From Phytophthora sp. 'mugwort' (Eukaryota > Oomycota > Peronosporomycetes > Peronosporales > Peronosporaceae), in NCBI GenBank assembly GCA_033558025.1, contig JAUCEF010000154.1, positions 1 through 24,887 on the forward strand: DNA of 24,887 nucleotides, written 5' to 3'. The notes under the pieces are model-generated. The model was not told the DNA's origin and did no database searches. It saw nothing but the letters and a program-made list of their open reading frames with translations. The position numbers and the translations under genes are program-made. Positions 8,116 to 17,701 of the stretch are shown piece after piece. How positions within the stretch are numbered: the stretch's first letter is position 1; each line of letters opens with the position of its first letter.

Positions 8116-9609
8116 TTATATTAATAAATATAAATAAATTTTGTTTAAATTTATTAATATAATATTAGGATAAATAAATAAAAATAAAATAAATTGAGTA
8201 CTAATTAATAATATTATACTTTGACTTTTATTTATTTGTGAAATATACATTTTTCTAAATATTTTTTCAAAATAAATAATTTTAATTATTTTTAAATAAT
8301 AAAAAGAGCTTAAAACACTTATAATAATACCAAAAAATACTAAACTAAAATAATTATTTTTAATAGCTGAAAAAAATATAAATAATTTTGAAAAAAAACC
8401 CGCTAATGGGGGTATACCAGCTAATGAAAAAATATTTATGATTATAATAATAGCAATTAATTTATTAATAGTATATATATTTGATAAATCTGTTAAATAT
8501 TTAATTGGTTTATGATTGATATTTAAAGATAAATAAGAAGTCCATAAATTAATACTTGTTATAATATAAATTATAATATATAATAAAATAAATGGAATAT
8601 TATTTAACATATTTGAAGTAAATCCTATTAATATAAAACCTACATGACTTATTGCACTATAAGCTAATAATCTTTTGATTTTTTTTTGTTTTAATGCCGA
8701 TAATGCACCGATTAACATAGATAAAAATGAAATAATATAAAAAAAAATTTCAAAGAAATATGAAATATTAAAAAAAATCTCAAAAAATAAACGAATTAAA
8801 ATTCCTATAAAAGCAATTTTTGGTACAATAGCAAAAAAACTTGAAATATTATTTGGAGCACCTTCATATACATCAGGCAACCAAAAATGAAAAGGTGTAG
8901 CACCTATTTTAAATAAAATACCAACTAAAATAAAAATTAATCCATAAGATAAACTAATTAATATATTTATATTATCTAAAAAATTTATATTTGATAATAT
9001 TAAAAAAATATTATTAAAATTTAATGAACCTGTAATAGCATAAATTATTGAAGAACCAAATAGAATAAAACCTGAAGCAATTGATCCTAAAATAAAATAT
9101 TTTAAACCAGCCTCAATTGATAATATCGATTTTTTTTGGGTGGATGTTAATATATAAAAACTTAAACTTTGTAATTCAATTGCTAAATATAAAGTAATAA
9201 AATGATTTGCAGATACCAATAACATTAAACCCAATAATGATATTAACATTAATATATTAATTTCATATGAATTTATTTTTTGTTGTATTAAATATTTTTG
9301 TTGTATTAAAAAACAAATAATTGTTAATAAAATTAAAATTATTTTAATAAATTGTGTAAAATTATTAATAAGTAATACACCATTTAATATGTTACTTGAA
9401 ATATTTGTTATATTTAACGTTAATATTAAAAGAATTAATAATAAATATATTATTATAGTAGTAATATTTTTAATAATCAAAATTTTTTGAGCATTTTGAT
9501 TTTTTTTATAAAAAACACCAAATAATAATAAAATTAATAAAAAAGTTGTTAAAAAAAATTCGGGGATAATAATTTCAAAATTATTATTAAAAATTTCCTG
9601 AAAAAACAT
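8116..9609 (-). CDS. nad2: NADH dehydrogenase subunit 2
   Basis: Antiporter-like membrane subunit of complex I. The 497-residue polytopic protein has the expected landmarks: LYLAIELQSLSFYILTS with the conserved glutamate on helix 5, SIEAGLKYFILGSIASGF, KIGATPFHFWLPDVYEGAP, and KRLLAYSAISHVGFILIGF with the channel lysines, then SLAGIPPLAGFFSKLF. The start MFFQEIFNNNFEIIIPEFF agrees with family N-termini. The frame is intact. It is the first gene of the minus-strand block, reading away from the divergent spacer at 9610-9725. Confidence 0.96.
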   Translation of the reverse strand: MFFQEIFNNNFEIIIPEFFLTTFLLILLLFGVFYKKNQNAQKILIIKNITTIIIYLLLILLILTLNITNISSNILNGVLLINNFTQFIKIILILLTIICFLIQQKYLIQQKINSYEINILMLISLLGLMLLVSANHFITLYLAIELQSLSFYILTSTQKKSILSIEAGLKYFILGSIASGFILFGSSIIYAITGSLNFNNIFLILSNINFLDNINILISLSYGLIFILVGILFKIGATPFHFWLPDVYEGAPNNISSFFAIVPKIAFIGILIRLFFEIFFNISYFFEIFFYIISFLSMLIGALSALKQKKIKRLLAYSAISHVGFILIGFTSNMLNNIPFILLYIIIYIITSINLWTSYLSLNINHKPIKYLTDLSNIYTINKLIAIIIIINIFSLAGIPPLAGFFSKLFIFFSAIKNNYFSLVFFGIIISVLSSFYYLKIIKIIYFEKIFRKMYISQINKSQSIILLISTQFILFLFIYPNIILINLNKIYLYLLI

Positions 9610-9725
9610 AATGTAATAAAAGAAATAAATATTTTAAAAATACTTACTTACTATATATGCTATATATTTATAAAAAAATTAATTTATAAATATTATATTT
9701 TTATTAAAAAAAAAAAAAAAAAAAA
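9610..9725. promoter_or_regulatory. Divergent spacer between nad2 and nad7, candidate bidirectional promoter
   Basis: This is the only point in the window where two transcription blocks point away from each other, so promoters for both blocks are expected here. It holds two overlapping ACTT units (ACTTACTTACT), a small dyad around TATATATGCTATATA, AT-rich sequence, and an unbroken run of 21 A (9706-9726) whose last base is the A of the nad7 ATG. No consensus promoter can be assigned without related genomes. Confidence 0.4.
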
Positions 9726-10904
9726 ATGTCATTAAAAAAAATTAAAAATTTTTCTATAAATTTTGGTCCACAACATCCAGCGGCTCATGGTGTTTTACGT
9801 TTAATTTTAGAATTAAACGGTGAAGTTGTTAAAAAAGCTGATTCACATATAGGTTTATTACATAGAGGTACAGAAAAATTAATTGAATATAAAAATTATT
9901 TACAGGCGTTACCTTATTTTGATCGTTTAGATTATGTATCTATGATGTGTCAAGAACATGCATATGTTTTGGCTATTGAAAAATTATTAAATTGTGATAT
10001 ACCTTTACGAGCACAATATATAAGAGTTTTATTTTCAGAAATAACACGTATCTTAAATCATTTATTAGCTGTATGTTGTCATGCTTTAGATGTAGGAGCT
10101 ATGACACCTTATTTTTGGGGATTTGAAGAACGTGAGAAATTAATGGAATTTTATGAACGTGTTTCTGGTGCACGTATGCATGCAGCTTATTTTAGACCTG
10201 GAGGTGTTAATCAAGATTTGCCTAAAGGTTTGTTAAATGATATATATATTTTTTGTGAACAATTTAATACCCGTTTAGATGAAATTGAAGAAATGTTAAC
10301 TAATAATAGAATTTGGAAACAAAGATTAGTAGATATTGGTATTATATCTGCTAAAGATGCTTTAAATTTTGGTTTTAGTGGTGTTATGTTACGTGGATCA
10401 GGTATTTCATGGGATTTACGTAAAACACAACCTTATGAAATTTATGATCAATTAAAATTTGATATACCTGTAGGTACAAATGGCGATTGTTATGATCGTT
10501 ATTTAATTAGAATAGAAGAAATGCGACAATCAATTCGAATTATTTTGCAAGTACTTAATAAAATTCCCCAAGGTCCTATTAAATTAGATGATAAAAAAAT
10601 TACAAATCCAAATAGAATTCAAATTAAAAATTCTATGGAGTCTTTAATTCATCATTTTAAATATTATTCAGAAAATATTTGTGTAAATGCTGGTGAAACT
10701 TATACAGTTATTGAGGCACCTAAAGGTGAGTATGGTGTTTATTTAGTAGCAGATGGTACAAATAAACCCTACAGATGTAAAATTAAATCACCAGGATTTT
10801 TACATTTACAAGCATTAGATTTTATAGCTAAAAATCATATGATTGCTGATGTTGTTACAATTATTGGTACTTTAGATGTTGTTTTTGGTGAAATTGATCG
10901 TTAA
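9726..10904 (+). CDS. nad7: NADH dehydrogenase subunit 7 (49-kDa/NuoD-type)
   Basis: Peripheral-arm subunit of complex I that forms the quinone-binding cavity next to cluster N2. It is complete at 392 residues. Motifs in order: [15 protein letters not shown] (residues 12-26), [74 protein letters not shown], and the C-terminal ending [18 protein letters not shown]. It opens the plus-strand block; the ATG directly follows a 21-A run, so there is no room for a structured leader element next to the start. Codon use is strongly A/T-ending like its neighbours. Confidence 0.98.
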   Translation: MSLKKIKNFSINFGPQHPAAHGVLRLILELNGEVVKKADSHIGLLHRGTEKLIEYKNYLQALPYFDRLDYVSMMCQEHAYVLAIEKLLNCDIPLRAQYIRVLFSEITRILNHLLAVCCHALDVGAMTPYFWGFEEREKLMEFYERVSGARMHAAYFRPGGVNQDLPKGLLNDIYIFCEQFNTRLDEIEEMLTNNRIWKQRLVDIGIISAKDALNFGFSGVMLRGSGISWDLRKTQPYEIYDQLKFDIPVGTNGDCYDRYLIRIEEMRQSIRIILQVLNKIPQGPIKLDDKKITNPNRIQIKNSMESLIHHFKYYSENICVNAGETYTVIEAPKGEYGVYLVADGTNKPYRCKIKSPGFLHLQALDFIAKNHMIADVVTIIGTLDVVFGEIDR

Positions 10905-10942
10905 TATTAATTATTAGAATAAAATTTTATTTTCAATAAATT

Positions 10943-11362
10943 ATGCAAAAAAAAAAATTTAAAAAGTATAAATTAAATCAATTACAAAAAATTAAACAAA
11001 CTTATAAATATATATATATATTTCGTTATAATGATTTAAATATTAATGAAATAATATCTTTAAAAAAAAAAATTAAAAAATTTGATTATAAATCTTTAAT
11101 ATTAAATCAAAATTTAATTATTGATATTTTTTTAAAATTAAAAGGACAAGGTTCTATTTTAATAATTTATGGAAATAATGAATTAAATTTAATAAGGGAT
11201 TTATATAATTTTAAAAAACTTGAATTAATTTATTTGAGTATTCAAAATAATATTTATTCTAATTTAAAAGTAAAACAAATATTATCTAAAAACTATCCAC
11301 CTTTAAATAATTTAATTGTTCAATCATTTTTAAATTTTATATATTATTTAAGAAAAATTTAA
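10943..11362 (+). CDS. rpl10: Probable ribosomal protein L10
   Basis: A 139-residue basic protein between nad7 and trnH. The pattern fits the uL10 N-terminal domain: KYIYIFRYNDLNINEIISL resembles the strand and helix around the Y-x-x-L-x-x-x-E-x-x-x-L-R core, then an 'NQNL' segment where L10 has KN-x-L, then GQGSILIIYGNNELNLIRDL where L10 has its second strand and helix, and a final YSNLKVKQI-type stretch. No membrane segment is obvious and Lys/Ile/Asn content is high. L10 genes are known in several protist mitochondrial genomes, often first listed as unassigned ORFs. The assignment rests on pattern and not on long identity. It could instead be a lineage-specific ORF. Confidence 0.55.
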   Translation: MQKKKFKKYKLNQLQKIKQTYKYIYIFRYNDLNINEIISLKKKIKKFDYKSLILNQNLIIDIFLKLKGQGSILIIYGNNELNLIRDLYNFKKLELIYLSIQNNIYSNLKVKQILSKNYPPLNNLIVQSFLNFIYYLRKI

Positions 11363-11365
11363 AAA

Positions 11366-11439
11366 GGCGATTATAACTTAAAGGTAGAGTGTTAGATTGT
11401 GGGTCTAAGTGTTATGGGTTCAAGTCCCATTTTTCGCCC
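11366..11439 (+). tRNA. trnH(gug): tRNA-His (GUG)
   Basis: Plus-strand cloverleaf with acceptor GGCGATT opposite a TTTTCGCC end, anticodon stem TTAGA/TCTAA around loop TTGTGGG (anticodon GTG), T-stem ATGGG/CCCAT. The inner acceptor pair looks mismatched, so the exact ends are uncertain by a base or two. It begins 3 bp after the rpl10-like stop. Confidence 0.88.
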
Positions 11440-11460
11440 ATTTTTAAATTAAATTTTTTT

Positions 11461-12936
11461 ATGTTTAATAAGTTTATATTAATTTTTTTACTTATTTTAC
11501 CATTAATTACGGTTATTATATTAGCTTTTTCGAAAAATGAAAAATTTATAAAAAATTTTAGTATTTTTATGTCTTTTTTCATTTTTTTAATGTCATTACC
11601 TTTATGGATTTTATTTGATAAATCAACTTCTAATTTTCAATATTTATTTAAAATAGAATGGATTAGTCAATTTAATATTAATTTTTATTTAGGTATTGAT
11701 GGTATTTCATTATTTTTTATAATTTTAACAACATTTTTGATTCCAATCTGTATGTTAATTAGTTATGAAATGATTAATAAAAATATAAAAGAATATTTTA
11801 TTTTATATTTTATTTTAGAATTTTGTTTAATCATTTCATTTAGTATATTAGATGTACTTATTTTTTATATTTTCTTTGAAAGTGTATTAATTCCTATGTT
11901 TTTAATTATAGGTATTTGGGGTTCAAGAGAACGTAAAATTAAAGCTTCATATTTGTTTTTTATGTATACATTAGCAGGTTCATTATTTATGTTTATTGCC
12001 ATTATTCATTTATTTTTAACTGTGGGTACAACTGATTATCAAATATTATATTATAGTAATTTTAATTTTTCATATGAAAAATTTTATTTCTTAGCTTTTT
12101 TTTTATCATTTGCTGTTAAAGTTCCAATGTTACCTTTTCATGTTTGGTTACCGGAAGCACATGTTGAAGCACCTACCGCAGGTTCTGTACTATTAGCTGG
12201 TATTTTATTAAAATTAGGATCATACGGTATGATTAGGTTTTTAGTTCCTTTATTTCCTAAAGCTGCATTATATTTTACACCGTATATTTTAGTTTTATGT
12301 TTAATATCTGTTATTTATGCGTCATTAACAGCTATACGACAAACAGATTTGAAACGTATTATTGCTTATGCATCAGTTGCTCATATGAATTTTATAATAT
12401 TGGGTATTTTTTCTTTAACTATTCAAGGATTAGAAGGTAGTATTATTCAAATGATTAGTCATGGTTTAGTATCGAGTGGTTTATTTTTTTCAATTGGATG
12501 TTTATATGATCGATATCATACAAGATTTATTAATTATTATGGTGGTTTAGCACATACAATGCCTTTATTTTGTATTGCATTATTTATTTATGTATTAGCA
12601 AATATGTCTATTCCAGGTTCAAGTAGTTTTGTGGGTGAAATTCTTATTTTAACTGGAGTTTTTGAAGATAATACTACAACAGCTGTTTTTGCGACAATTG
12701 GTATGTTTTTGGGTGGGGTATATTCTTTATTATTTTATAATCGAATTTGTTATGGTAATATTCAAAATATTTATTTAAAAATTTATTATGATTTAACTTA
12801 TCGTGAATTTTTAATTCATTTAATATTAATTATAAATATCTTTTTATTAGGTTTATATCCTAAAATTTTTGAAAGTTGTATGCATGAAAGTGTTTCAAAA
12901 ATTTTAATACATATTGATTTTTCTTATTTTTATTAA
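11461..12936 (+). CDS. nad4: NADH dehydrogenase subunit 4
   Basis: Antiporter-like proton-pumping subunit of complex I. The product is 491 residues from the Met at 11461 (MFNKFILIFLLILPL). The frame stays open upstream into trnH, but that sequence is tRNA and the longer start is rejected. Landmarks: FYLGIDGISLFFIILTT, FFESVLIPMFLIIGIWGSR with the key helix-5 glutamate, AVKVPMLPFHVWLPEAHVEA, TDLKRIIAYASVAHMNFI, and MISHGLVSSGLFFSIG. The stop lies within the left arm of a perfect hairpin that ends flush against trnE. Confidence 0.97.
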   Translation: MFNKFILIFLLILPLITVIILAFSKNEKFIKNFSIFMSFFIFLMSLPLWILFDKSTSNFQYLFKIEWISQFNINFYLGIDGISLFFIILTTFLIPICMLISYEMINKNIKEYFILYFILEFCLIISFSILDVLIFYIFFESVLIPMFLIIGIWGSRERKIKASYLFFMYTLAGSLFMFIAIIHLFLTVGTTDYQILYYSNFNFSYEKFYFLAFFLSFAVKVPMLPFHVWLPEAHVEAPTAGSVLLAGILLKLGSYGMIRFLVPLFPKAALYFTPYILVLCLISVIYASLTAIRQTDLKRIIAYASVAHMNFIILGIFSLTIQGLEGSIIQMISHGLVSSGLFFSIGCLYDRYHTRFINYYGGLAHTMPLFCIALFIYVLANMSIPGSSSFVGEILILTGVFEDNTTTAVFATIGMFLGGVYSLLFYNRICYGNIQNIYLKIYYDLTYREFLIHLILIINIFLLGLYPKIFESCMHESVSKILIHIDFSYFY

Positions 12937-12960
12937 ACAAAATTTTTTGTTTAATAAAAA
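12927..12960 (+). terminator. Perfect 16-bp inverted repeat between nad4 and trnE
   Basis: The arms at 12927-12942 (TTTTTATTAAACAAAA) and 12945-12960 (TTTTGTTTAATAAAAA) are exact reverse complements with a 2-base centre. The left arm includes the nad4 stop codon and the right arm ends at the base before trnE. It is a candidate 3'-end or RNA-processing hairpin for nad4; true termination is unproven. Confidence 0.6.
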
Positions 12961-13032
12961 GCCCTTTTAGTCTAATGGTTAGGACATTACCTTTTCACGG
13001 TAAAAATACGAGTTCAATTCTCGTAAAGGGTA
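12961..13032 (+). tRNA. trnE(uuc): tRNA-Glu (UUC)
   Basis: Plus-strand cloverleaf: acceptor GCCCTTT with AAAGGGT (first pair G-U), anticodon stem TTACC/GGTAA around loop TTTTCAC (anticodon TTC), T-stem TACGA/TCGTA, discriminator A. Confidence 0.92.
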
Positions 13033-13060
13033 TAAAAAATATATATTTGATATATTTTGG

Positions 13061-13082
13061 TAATTATAATAATTTATAATTA
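13061..13082. repeat. Hairpin in the atp1 leader
   Basis: A perfect 9-bp inverted repeat (TAATTATAA, 13061-13069; TTATAATTA, 13074-13082) with a 4-base loop, 29 bp upstream of the atp1 ATG. It could be a leader hairpin; in such AT-rich DNA chance formation is possible. Confidence 0.45.
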
Positions 13083-13111
13083 TTAAATAATATGATAATT
13101 TAATAACCTCT

Positions 13112-14641
13112 ATGGCTATTGAATTATCATATATACTGGAATCAAATATTAAAAAATATAAAGATGAAAAAAGTTTACAAGAAACAGGTATTGTTCTTTC
13201 AATGAGTGATGGTATTGCAAGATGTTATGGTTTAACTAAAATTCAAGCAGGTGAAATGGTTGAATTTAATAATGGTAATATTAAAGGAATGGCTTTAAAT
13301 TTAGAACCTGATGTTGTTGGTGTTGTTGTTTTTAGTAATGATAGAGAAATTCAAGAAGGTAATTTTGTACGAAGAACTGGATCTATTGTTAGTGTACCTG
13401 TAGGACCTGAAGTATTAGGTAGAGTAGTTGATGCTTTAGGACAACCCATTGATGGTAAAGGTCAAATTAACAGTAAATTAGAAAGTAGAGTTGAAGTTAA
13501 AGCTCCAGGTATTATGCCTAGAGAAAGTGTTAAACAACCTGTACAAACAGGTTTAAAAGCTGTAGATAGTTTAATTCCTATTGGTCGTGGTCAAAGGGAA
13601 TTAATTATTGGTGATAGACAAACAGGTAAAACATCTATTGCTATTGATACTATAATTAATCAAAGAGAACCTCATTTAAAAAAAGATATAAATAATCAAT
13701 TATATTGTATTTATGTAGGTGTTGGTCAAAAAAGATCAACAATTGCTGAATTAACAAAAACTTTAGAAGAAAAAAATGCAATGTTTTTTTCTGTTATTGT
13801 AGCGGCTACTGCTTCAGATTCAGCACCCTTACAATATTTAGCTCCATATACTGGTTGTGCTTTAGGTGAATATTTTAGAGATAATGGTAAACATGCTGTT
13901 ATTTTCTATGATGATTTATCAAAACAAGCGGTAGCTTATAGACAAATGTCTTTATTATTAAGAAGACCTCCAGGTAGAGAAGCTTATCCTGGAGATGTTT
14001 TTTATTTACACTCTCGTTTATTAGAAAGAGCTGCTAAAATGAATAAAAAAATTGGTGGTGGTTCATTAACCGCATTACCTATTATTGAAACACAAGCTGG
14101 AGATGTTTCTGCTTATATTCCAACAAATGTTATTTCAATTACTGATGGACAAATTTTTTTAGAAACAGAATTATTTAATGAAGGTCAAAGACCTGCAATT
14201 AGTGTTGGATTATCTGTAAGTCGTGTTGGTTCTTCTGCACAAATTAAAGCTATGAAACAAATTGCTGGTACAATGAAATTAGAATTAGCACAATTTAGAG
14301 AAGTACAAGCATTTGCTCAATTTGGTTCTGATTTAGATGCTACAACTCAACAACAATTAAATAGAGGGATTAGATTAACAGAAATGTTAAAACAAGGTTT
14401 AAATATACCGTTATCTGTTGAAAATCAAATTGTAATTATTTATTTAGGTGTACGTGGTTTCTTAGATAAAATTGCTGTTGATAAAATTTCAAGTTTTGAA
14501 ATTAGTTGGTTAAATTTTATAAAAAATAATCATTTTAATATTTTAGAAGAAATCTTAAATAAAAAAGAAATATCTAAAGAATTAGAAAAAAAACTTAATA
14601 TTTTAGCAACAAATTTTACTAATAATTTTATTACAAAATAA
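13112..14641 (+). CDS. atp1: ATP synthase F1 subunit alpha
   Basis: Matrix-side alpha subunit of ATP synthase. It is complete at 509 residues. The P-loop GDRQTGKTS lies at residues 167-175. The beta-barrel domain precedes it ([16 protein letters not shown]) with [18 protein letters not shown]. The alpha-subunit signature [17 protein letters not shown], with the catalytic-interface arginine, is intact, and the C-terminal helical domain has the usual [12 protein letters not shown]. Mitochondrial retention of atp1 is a feature of gene-rich protist and plant genomes. No frame break is seen. Confidence 0.98.
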   Translation: MAIELSYILESNIKKYKDEKSLQETGIVLSMSDGIARCYGLTKIQAGEMVEFNNGNIKGMALNLEPDVVGVVVFSNDREIQEGNFVRRTGSIVSVPVGPEVLGRVVDALGQPIDGKGQINSKLESRVEVKAPGIMPRESVKQPVQTGLKAVDSLIPIGRGQRELIIGDRQTGKTSIAIDTIINQREPHLKKDINNQLYCIYVGVGQKRSTIAELTKTLEEKNAMFFSVIVAATASDSAPLQYLAPYTGCALGEYFRDNGKHAVIFYDDLSKQAVAYRQMSLLLRRPPGREAYPGDVFYLHSRLLERAAKMNKKIGGGSLTALPIIETQAGDVSAYIPTNVISITDGQIFLETELFNEGQRPAISVGLSVSRVGSSAQIKAMKQIAGTMKLELAQFREVQAFAQFGSDLDATTQQQLNRGIRLTEMLKQGLNIPLSVENQIVIIYLGVRGFLDKIAVDKISSFEISWLNFIKNNHFNILEEILNKKEISKELEKKLNILATNFTNNFITK

Positions 14642-14845
14642 TATAATTATTTTTTTATTAATAAAAAATAATTATAATATTTTGTAAATAAAACATAACA
14701 GATAAAAATTAATTATTTTCTATATAGAAAATAATTTTAAATATTATTCTAATATTAATTTTTTAAAAAATATTTATTCTTTAAGAAGAATTATTTTAAA
14801 ATTATTATTATATTTTTAAATAATTTAAATTTATTTTATTCTATT
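14642..14845. repeat. atp1-nad5 spacer with two strong palindromes
   Basis: About 200 bp with no credible gene. A long hairpin starts just after the atp1 stop (ATAATTATTTTTT pairing with AAAAAATAATTAT, about 14642-14675). A perfect 26-bp palindrome with halves AATTATTTTCTAT and ATAGAAAATAATT lies at 14711-14736. A shorter ATTCTT/AAGAAT dyad is near 14777-14792. The first could mark the atp1 3' end. Confidence 0.55.
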
Positions 14846-16840
14846 ATGTTATTATTAACTTTAATTTTTTTACCTTTTTTAGGTTCAGTAGCTTCTGGAT
14901 TATTTGGTTTTTATATTGGCCGTAAAGGTTCTGTATTTATAACCACATTAACAACTTTTTTAAGTTGTCTTTTTTCATTTATTATTATATATAATTCAAT
15001 TACAAATGAATATGAGTATATTATTTATATTTCAAATTGGATTAATAGTGGTTTATTTAATTGTAATTGGTGTTTTTTATTTGATAGTTTAACTATGATA
15101 ATGTTAATTGTTGTAACAAGTATTTCAACTTTAGTTCATTTATATTCTTCTAAATATATGGATCATGATCCACATTTATCTAGATTTATGTCATATTTAT
15201 CACTATTTACTTTTTTTATGATTATATTAGTTACAGGTGATAATTTTATGCAAATGTTTGTTGGATGGGAAGGTGTTGGTTTTTGTTCATATTTATTAAT
15301 TAATTTTTGGTTTACACGTTTACAAGCGAATAAAGCAGCTATAAAAGCTATGTTAGTTAATCGAATTAGTGATTTAATCTTATTATTAGGTGTATTAACT
15401 GTTTTTTATAATATTAGAACTATTGAATATTTTAGTACATTTGCAGCAATTTCTATTGTTAAAGATTTTAAATTTATTTTTTTTAATTATATTTTAAGTA
15501 TTATTGATGTTGCGTGTATTTTAATTTTTATAGGTGCTATGGGTAAATCTGCTCAAATTTTTTTACATTTATGGTTACCCGATGCTATGGAAGGACCTAC
15601 GCCGGTTTCGGCATTAATCCATGCAGCGACTATGGTAACTGCTGGTGTTTATTTAATTGCACGTTGTTCACCAATGTTTGAATATTCAATGTTTTCTTTA
15701 AAAGTTATTACAATTATTGGAGCTTCTACAGCCTTTTTCTCAAGTACAATTGGTCTAGTACAAAATGATTTTAAAAAAATAGTTGCCTATTCTACTTGTA
15801 GTCAATTAGGTTATATGTTTTTTGCTTGTGGATTATCAAATTATCCTTTAGCTATTTTTCATTTATCAAATCATGCATATTTTAAAGCATTATTATTTTT
15901 ATGTTCCGGTGCTGTAATTCATGCTATGGGTGATGAACAAGATATAAGAAAAATGGGTGGTTTAAGAAGAATTTTACCTTTTACTTATATAATGTTTTTA
16001 ATAGGTTCATTATCTTTAATGGGTTTTCCTTTTTTAACTGGTTTTTATTCTAAAGATTTAATATTAGAAGTTGCATTTTCAAGTTTTAGTGAAACAGGTC
16101 ATTTTGCTTATTGGTTGGGTACTATTGGTGCATTTTTTACGGCATTCTATTCAACACGTTTATTATTTTTTGCTTTTTTAAGTGAAACTAATGCCTATAA
16201 AAATGTTATTAAAAATGCACATGATGTTCCATTAGAAATGGGTATTCCTTTAGGAGTTTTAGCATTTGGTAGTATTTTTATAGGTTATATTTCTAAAGAT
16301 ATGTTTGTTGGGTTAGGTTCAAATTTTTGGAATAACTCAATTTATATAAATCCATTTAATAATCAAATGATTGATGCTGAATTTTTACCAACATTTTTTA
16401 AATTATTACCTGTTATTTTAAGTTTTTGTGGCTTATTTTGTGCCTTTTATTTATATTTTTTTAAATTTAGATTTTTATATAACTTAAAAATTTCAAAATA
16501 TGGTCTTTATTTTTATAATTTTTTAAATAGAAAATGGTATTTTGATAAAATTTATTATGAATTTATTAATCAATATATATTAAAAGTTGGTTATAATGTA
16601 ACATATAAAATGATTGATAAAGGTTTAATTGAAATGTGTGGTCCTTTTGGTTTAATAACCGTTTTTTCTTTCTTAAGTCAAAAAATAATTTTATTACAAA
16701 CAGGTTATATTTATCACTATTCATTATTAATGTTAATTAGCATTATTTGTTTAATAAATATTATTTTTTTTTCTATTATTTATTTTTTTAATATTATTAC
16801 TATTTTATTATTTTTATTTATTTTTTTATTAATTAAATAA
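14846..16840 (+). CDS. nad5: NADH dehydrogenase subunit 5
   Basis: Distal antiporter-like subunit of complex I with the long lateral helix. It is complete at 664 residues. Landmarks: FLPFLGSVASGLFGF start, DSLTMIMLIVVTSISTLVHLYS, MQMFVGWEGVGFCSYLLINFW with the conserved helix-5 glutamate, GAMGKSAQIFLHLWLPDAME, TPVSALIHAATMVTAGVYL, NDFKKIVAYSTCSQLGYM, and LSNHAYFKALLFLCSGAVIHA. The C-terminus continues into several more hydrophobic segments as expected. nad6 starts 60 bp downstream in the same orientation; the spacer has a small TATCTT/AAGATA dyad. Confidence 0.98.
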   Translation: MLLLTLIFLPFLGSVASGLFGFYIGRKGSVFITTLTTFLSCLFSFIIIYNSITNEYEYIIYISNWINSGLFNCNWCFLFDSLTMIMLIVVTSISTLVHLYSSKYMDHDPHLSRFMSYLSLFTFFMIILVTGDNFMQMFVGWEGVGFCSYLLINFWFTRLQANKAAIKAMLVNRISDLILLLGVLTVFYNIRTIEYFSTFAAISIVKDFKFIFFNYILSIIDVACILIFIGAMGKSAQIFLHLWLPDAMEGPTPVSALIHAATMVTAGVYLIARCSPMFEYSMFSLKVITIIGASTAFFSSTIGLVQNDFKKIVAYSTCSQLGYMFFACGLSNYPLAIFHLSNHAYFKALLFLCSGAVIHAMGDEQDIRKMGGLRRILPFTYIMFLIGSLSLMGFPFLTGFYSKDLILEVAFSSFSETGHFAYWLGTIGAFFTAFYSTRLLFFAFLSETNAYKNVIKNAHDVPLEMGIPLGVLAFGSIFIGYISKDMFVGLGSNFWNNSIYINPFNNQMIDAEFLPTFFKLLPVILSFCGLFCAFYLYFFKFRFLYNLKISKYGLYFYNFLNRKWYFDKIYYEFINQYILKVGYNVTYKMIDKGLIEMCGPFGLITVFSFLSQKIILLQTGYIYHYSLLMLISIICLINIIFFSIIYFFNIITILLFLFIFLLIK

Positions 16841-16900
16841 AAATAATAAAATATGTATCTTTTAAGATATAATTATAAATTTATATAATTTAAATACATT

Positions 16901-17611
16901 ATGGATTTCGAAACAATTTTCTTTTATACTTTTTCAACTATAGCTTTAACTTCAGCTATATTTGTAATATATTCTACAAATACAATATATTCTGCATTTT
17001 TTTTAATATTAGTTTTTACTAATTCAACTGGATTATTATTAATTTCTGAAATTGAATTTTTATCAATAATGTTAATTATTATTTATGTAGGAGCTATTAC
17101 TGTATTATTTTTATTTGTTATTATGATGCTAGATGTTAATGTTTTAATTGATAAAAATAAAATAAAAAATAATTTTGGTTATTTACCAATTATTTTTTTA
17201 ATTAGTTTTATTTTTTTTTTAGAAACGTTTGTTATGTTTAGTAAAGTTTTTACATCATATTACCATTTAATAAATAATTCTTTTTTTACTCAAAAAGTAA
17301 ATACTTTATTTTTTTTTCACGATAGTATGAAAGGTACTTTTGAAATATTTGTTGATGTCAAACCCTTTTTAAAAAATTTTATCTATCAATTAGATACTAT
17401 TACAAATATTGAAACAATTGGACAAATTTTATATAGTTATTATGCTTTTTTTTTTTTAGTTGCAGGTATTATATTATTAATAGCTTTAATAGGAGCGGTT
17501 ACTTTAACTAAAAAGGAAAAAAAAAAATTTTTAAAACAAAATATTTATAAACAACTTTCACGAGATGCATTAAAAGCTATTTTTAATGTATATTCAGATA
17601 AAACTGTTTAA
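16901..17611 (+). CDS. nad6: NADH dehydrogenase subunit 6
   Basis: Membrane subunit of complex I. The product is 236 residues with five hydrophobic segments. The conserved helix-3 stretch FLSIMLIIIYVGAITVLFLFVIMMLDV carries the pi-bulge region of nad6 (seen here as YVGAITVLFLFVIMM). A less conserved loop of about 80 residues follows, and a final helix precedes GAVTLTKKEKKK. The length is at the long end for the family but the conserved helices leave little doubt. It follows nad5, an order common in stramenopile and other protist mitochondria. Confidence 0.95.
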   Translation: MDFETIFFYTFSTIALTSAIFVIYSTNTIYSAFFLILVFTNSTGLLLISEIEFLSIMLIIIYVGAITVLFLFVIMMLDVNVLIDKNKIKNNFGYLPIIFLISFIFFLETFVMFSKVFTSYYHLINNSFFTQKVNTLFFFHDSMKGTFEIFVDVKPFLKNFIYQLDTITNIETIGQILYSYYAFFFLVAGIILLIALIGAVTLTKKEKKKFLKQNIYKQLSRDALKAIFNVYSDKTV

Positions 17612-17628
17612 TTCTTAATAAAACTAAA

Positions 17629-17701
17629 ACAATCTTAACTTAATTGGTAGAGTATTAGCCTTCTAAGCTTTAAAATCTTGGTTCAAATCCAAGAGATTGT
17701 A
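17629..17701 (+). tRNA. trnR(ucu): tRNA-Arg (UCU)
   Basis: Plus-strand cloverleaf: acceptor ACAATCT with AGATTGT, anticodon stem TTAGC/GCTTT around loop CTTCTAA (anticodon TCT), T-stem CTTGG/CCAAG with TTCAAAT loop, discriminator A. It is the last gene of the plus-strand block. Confidence 0.92.
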
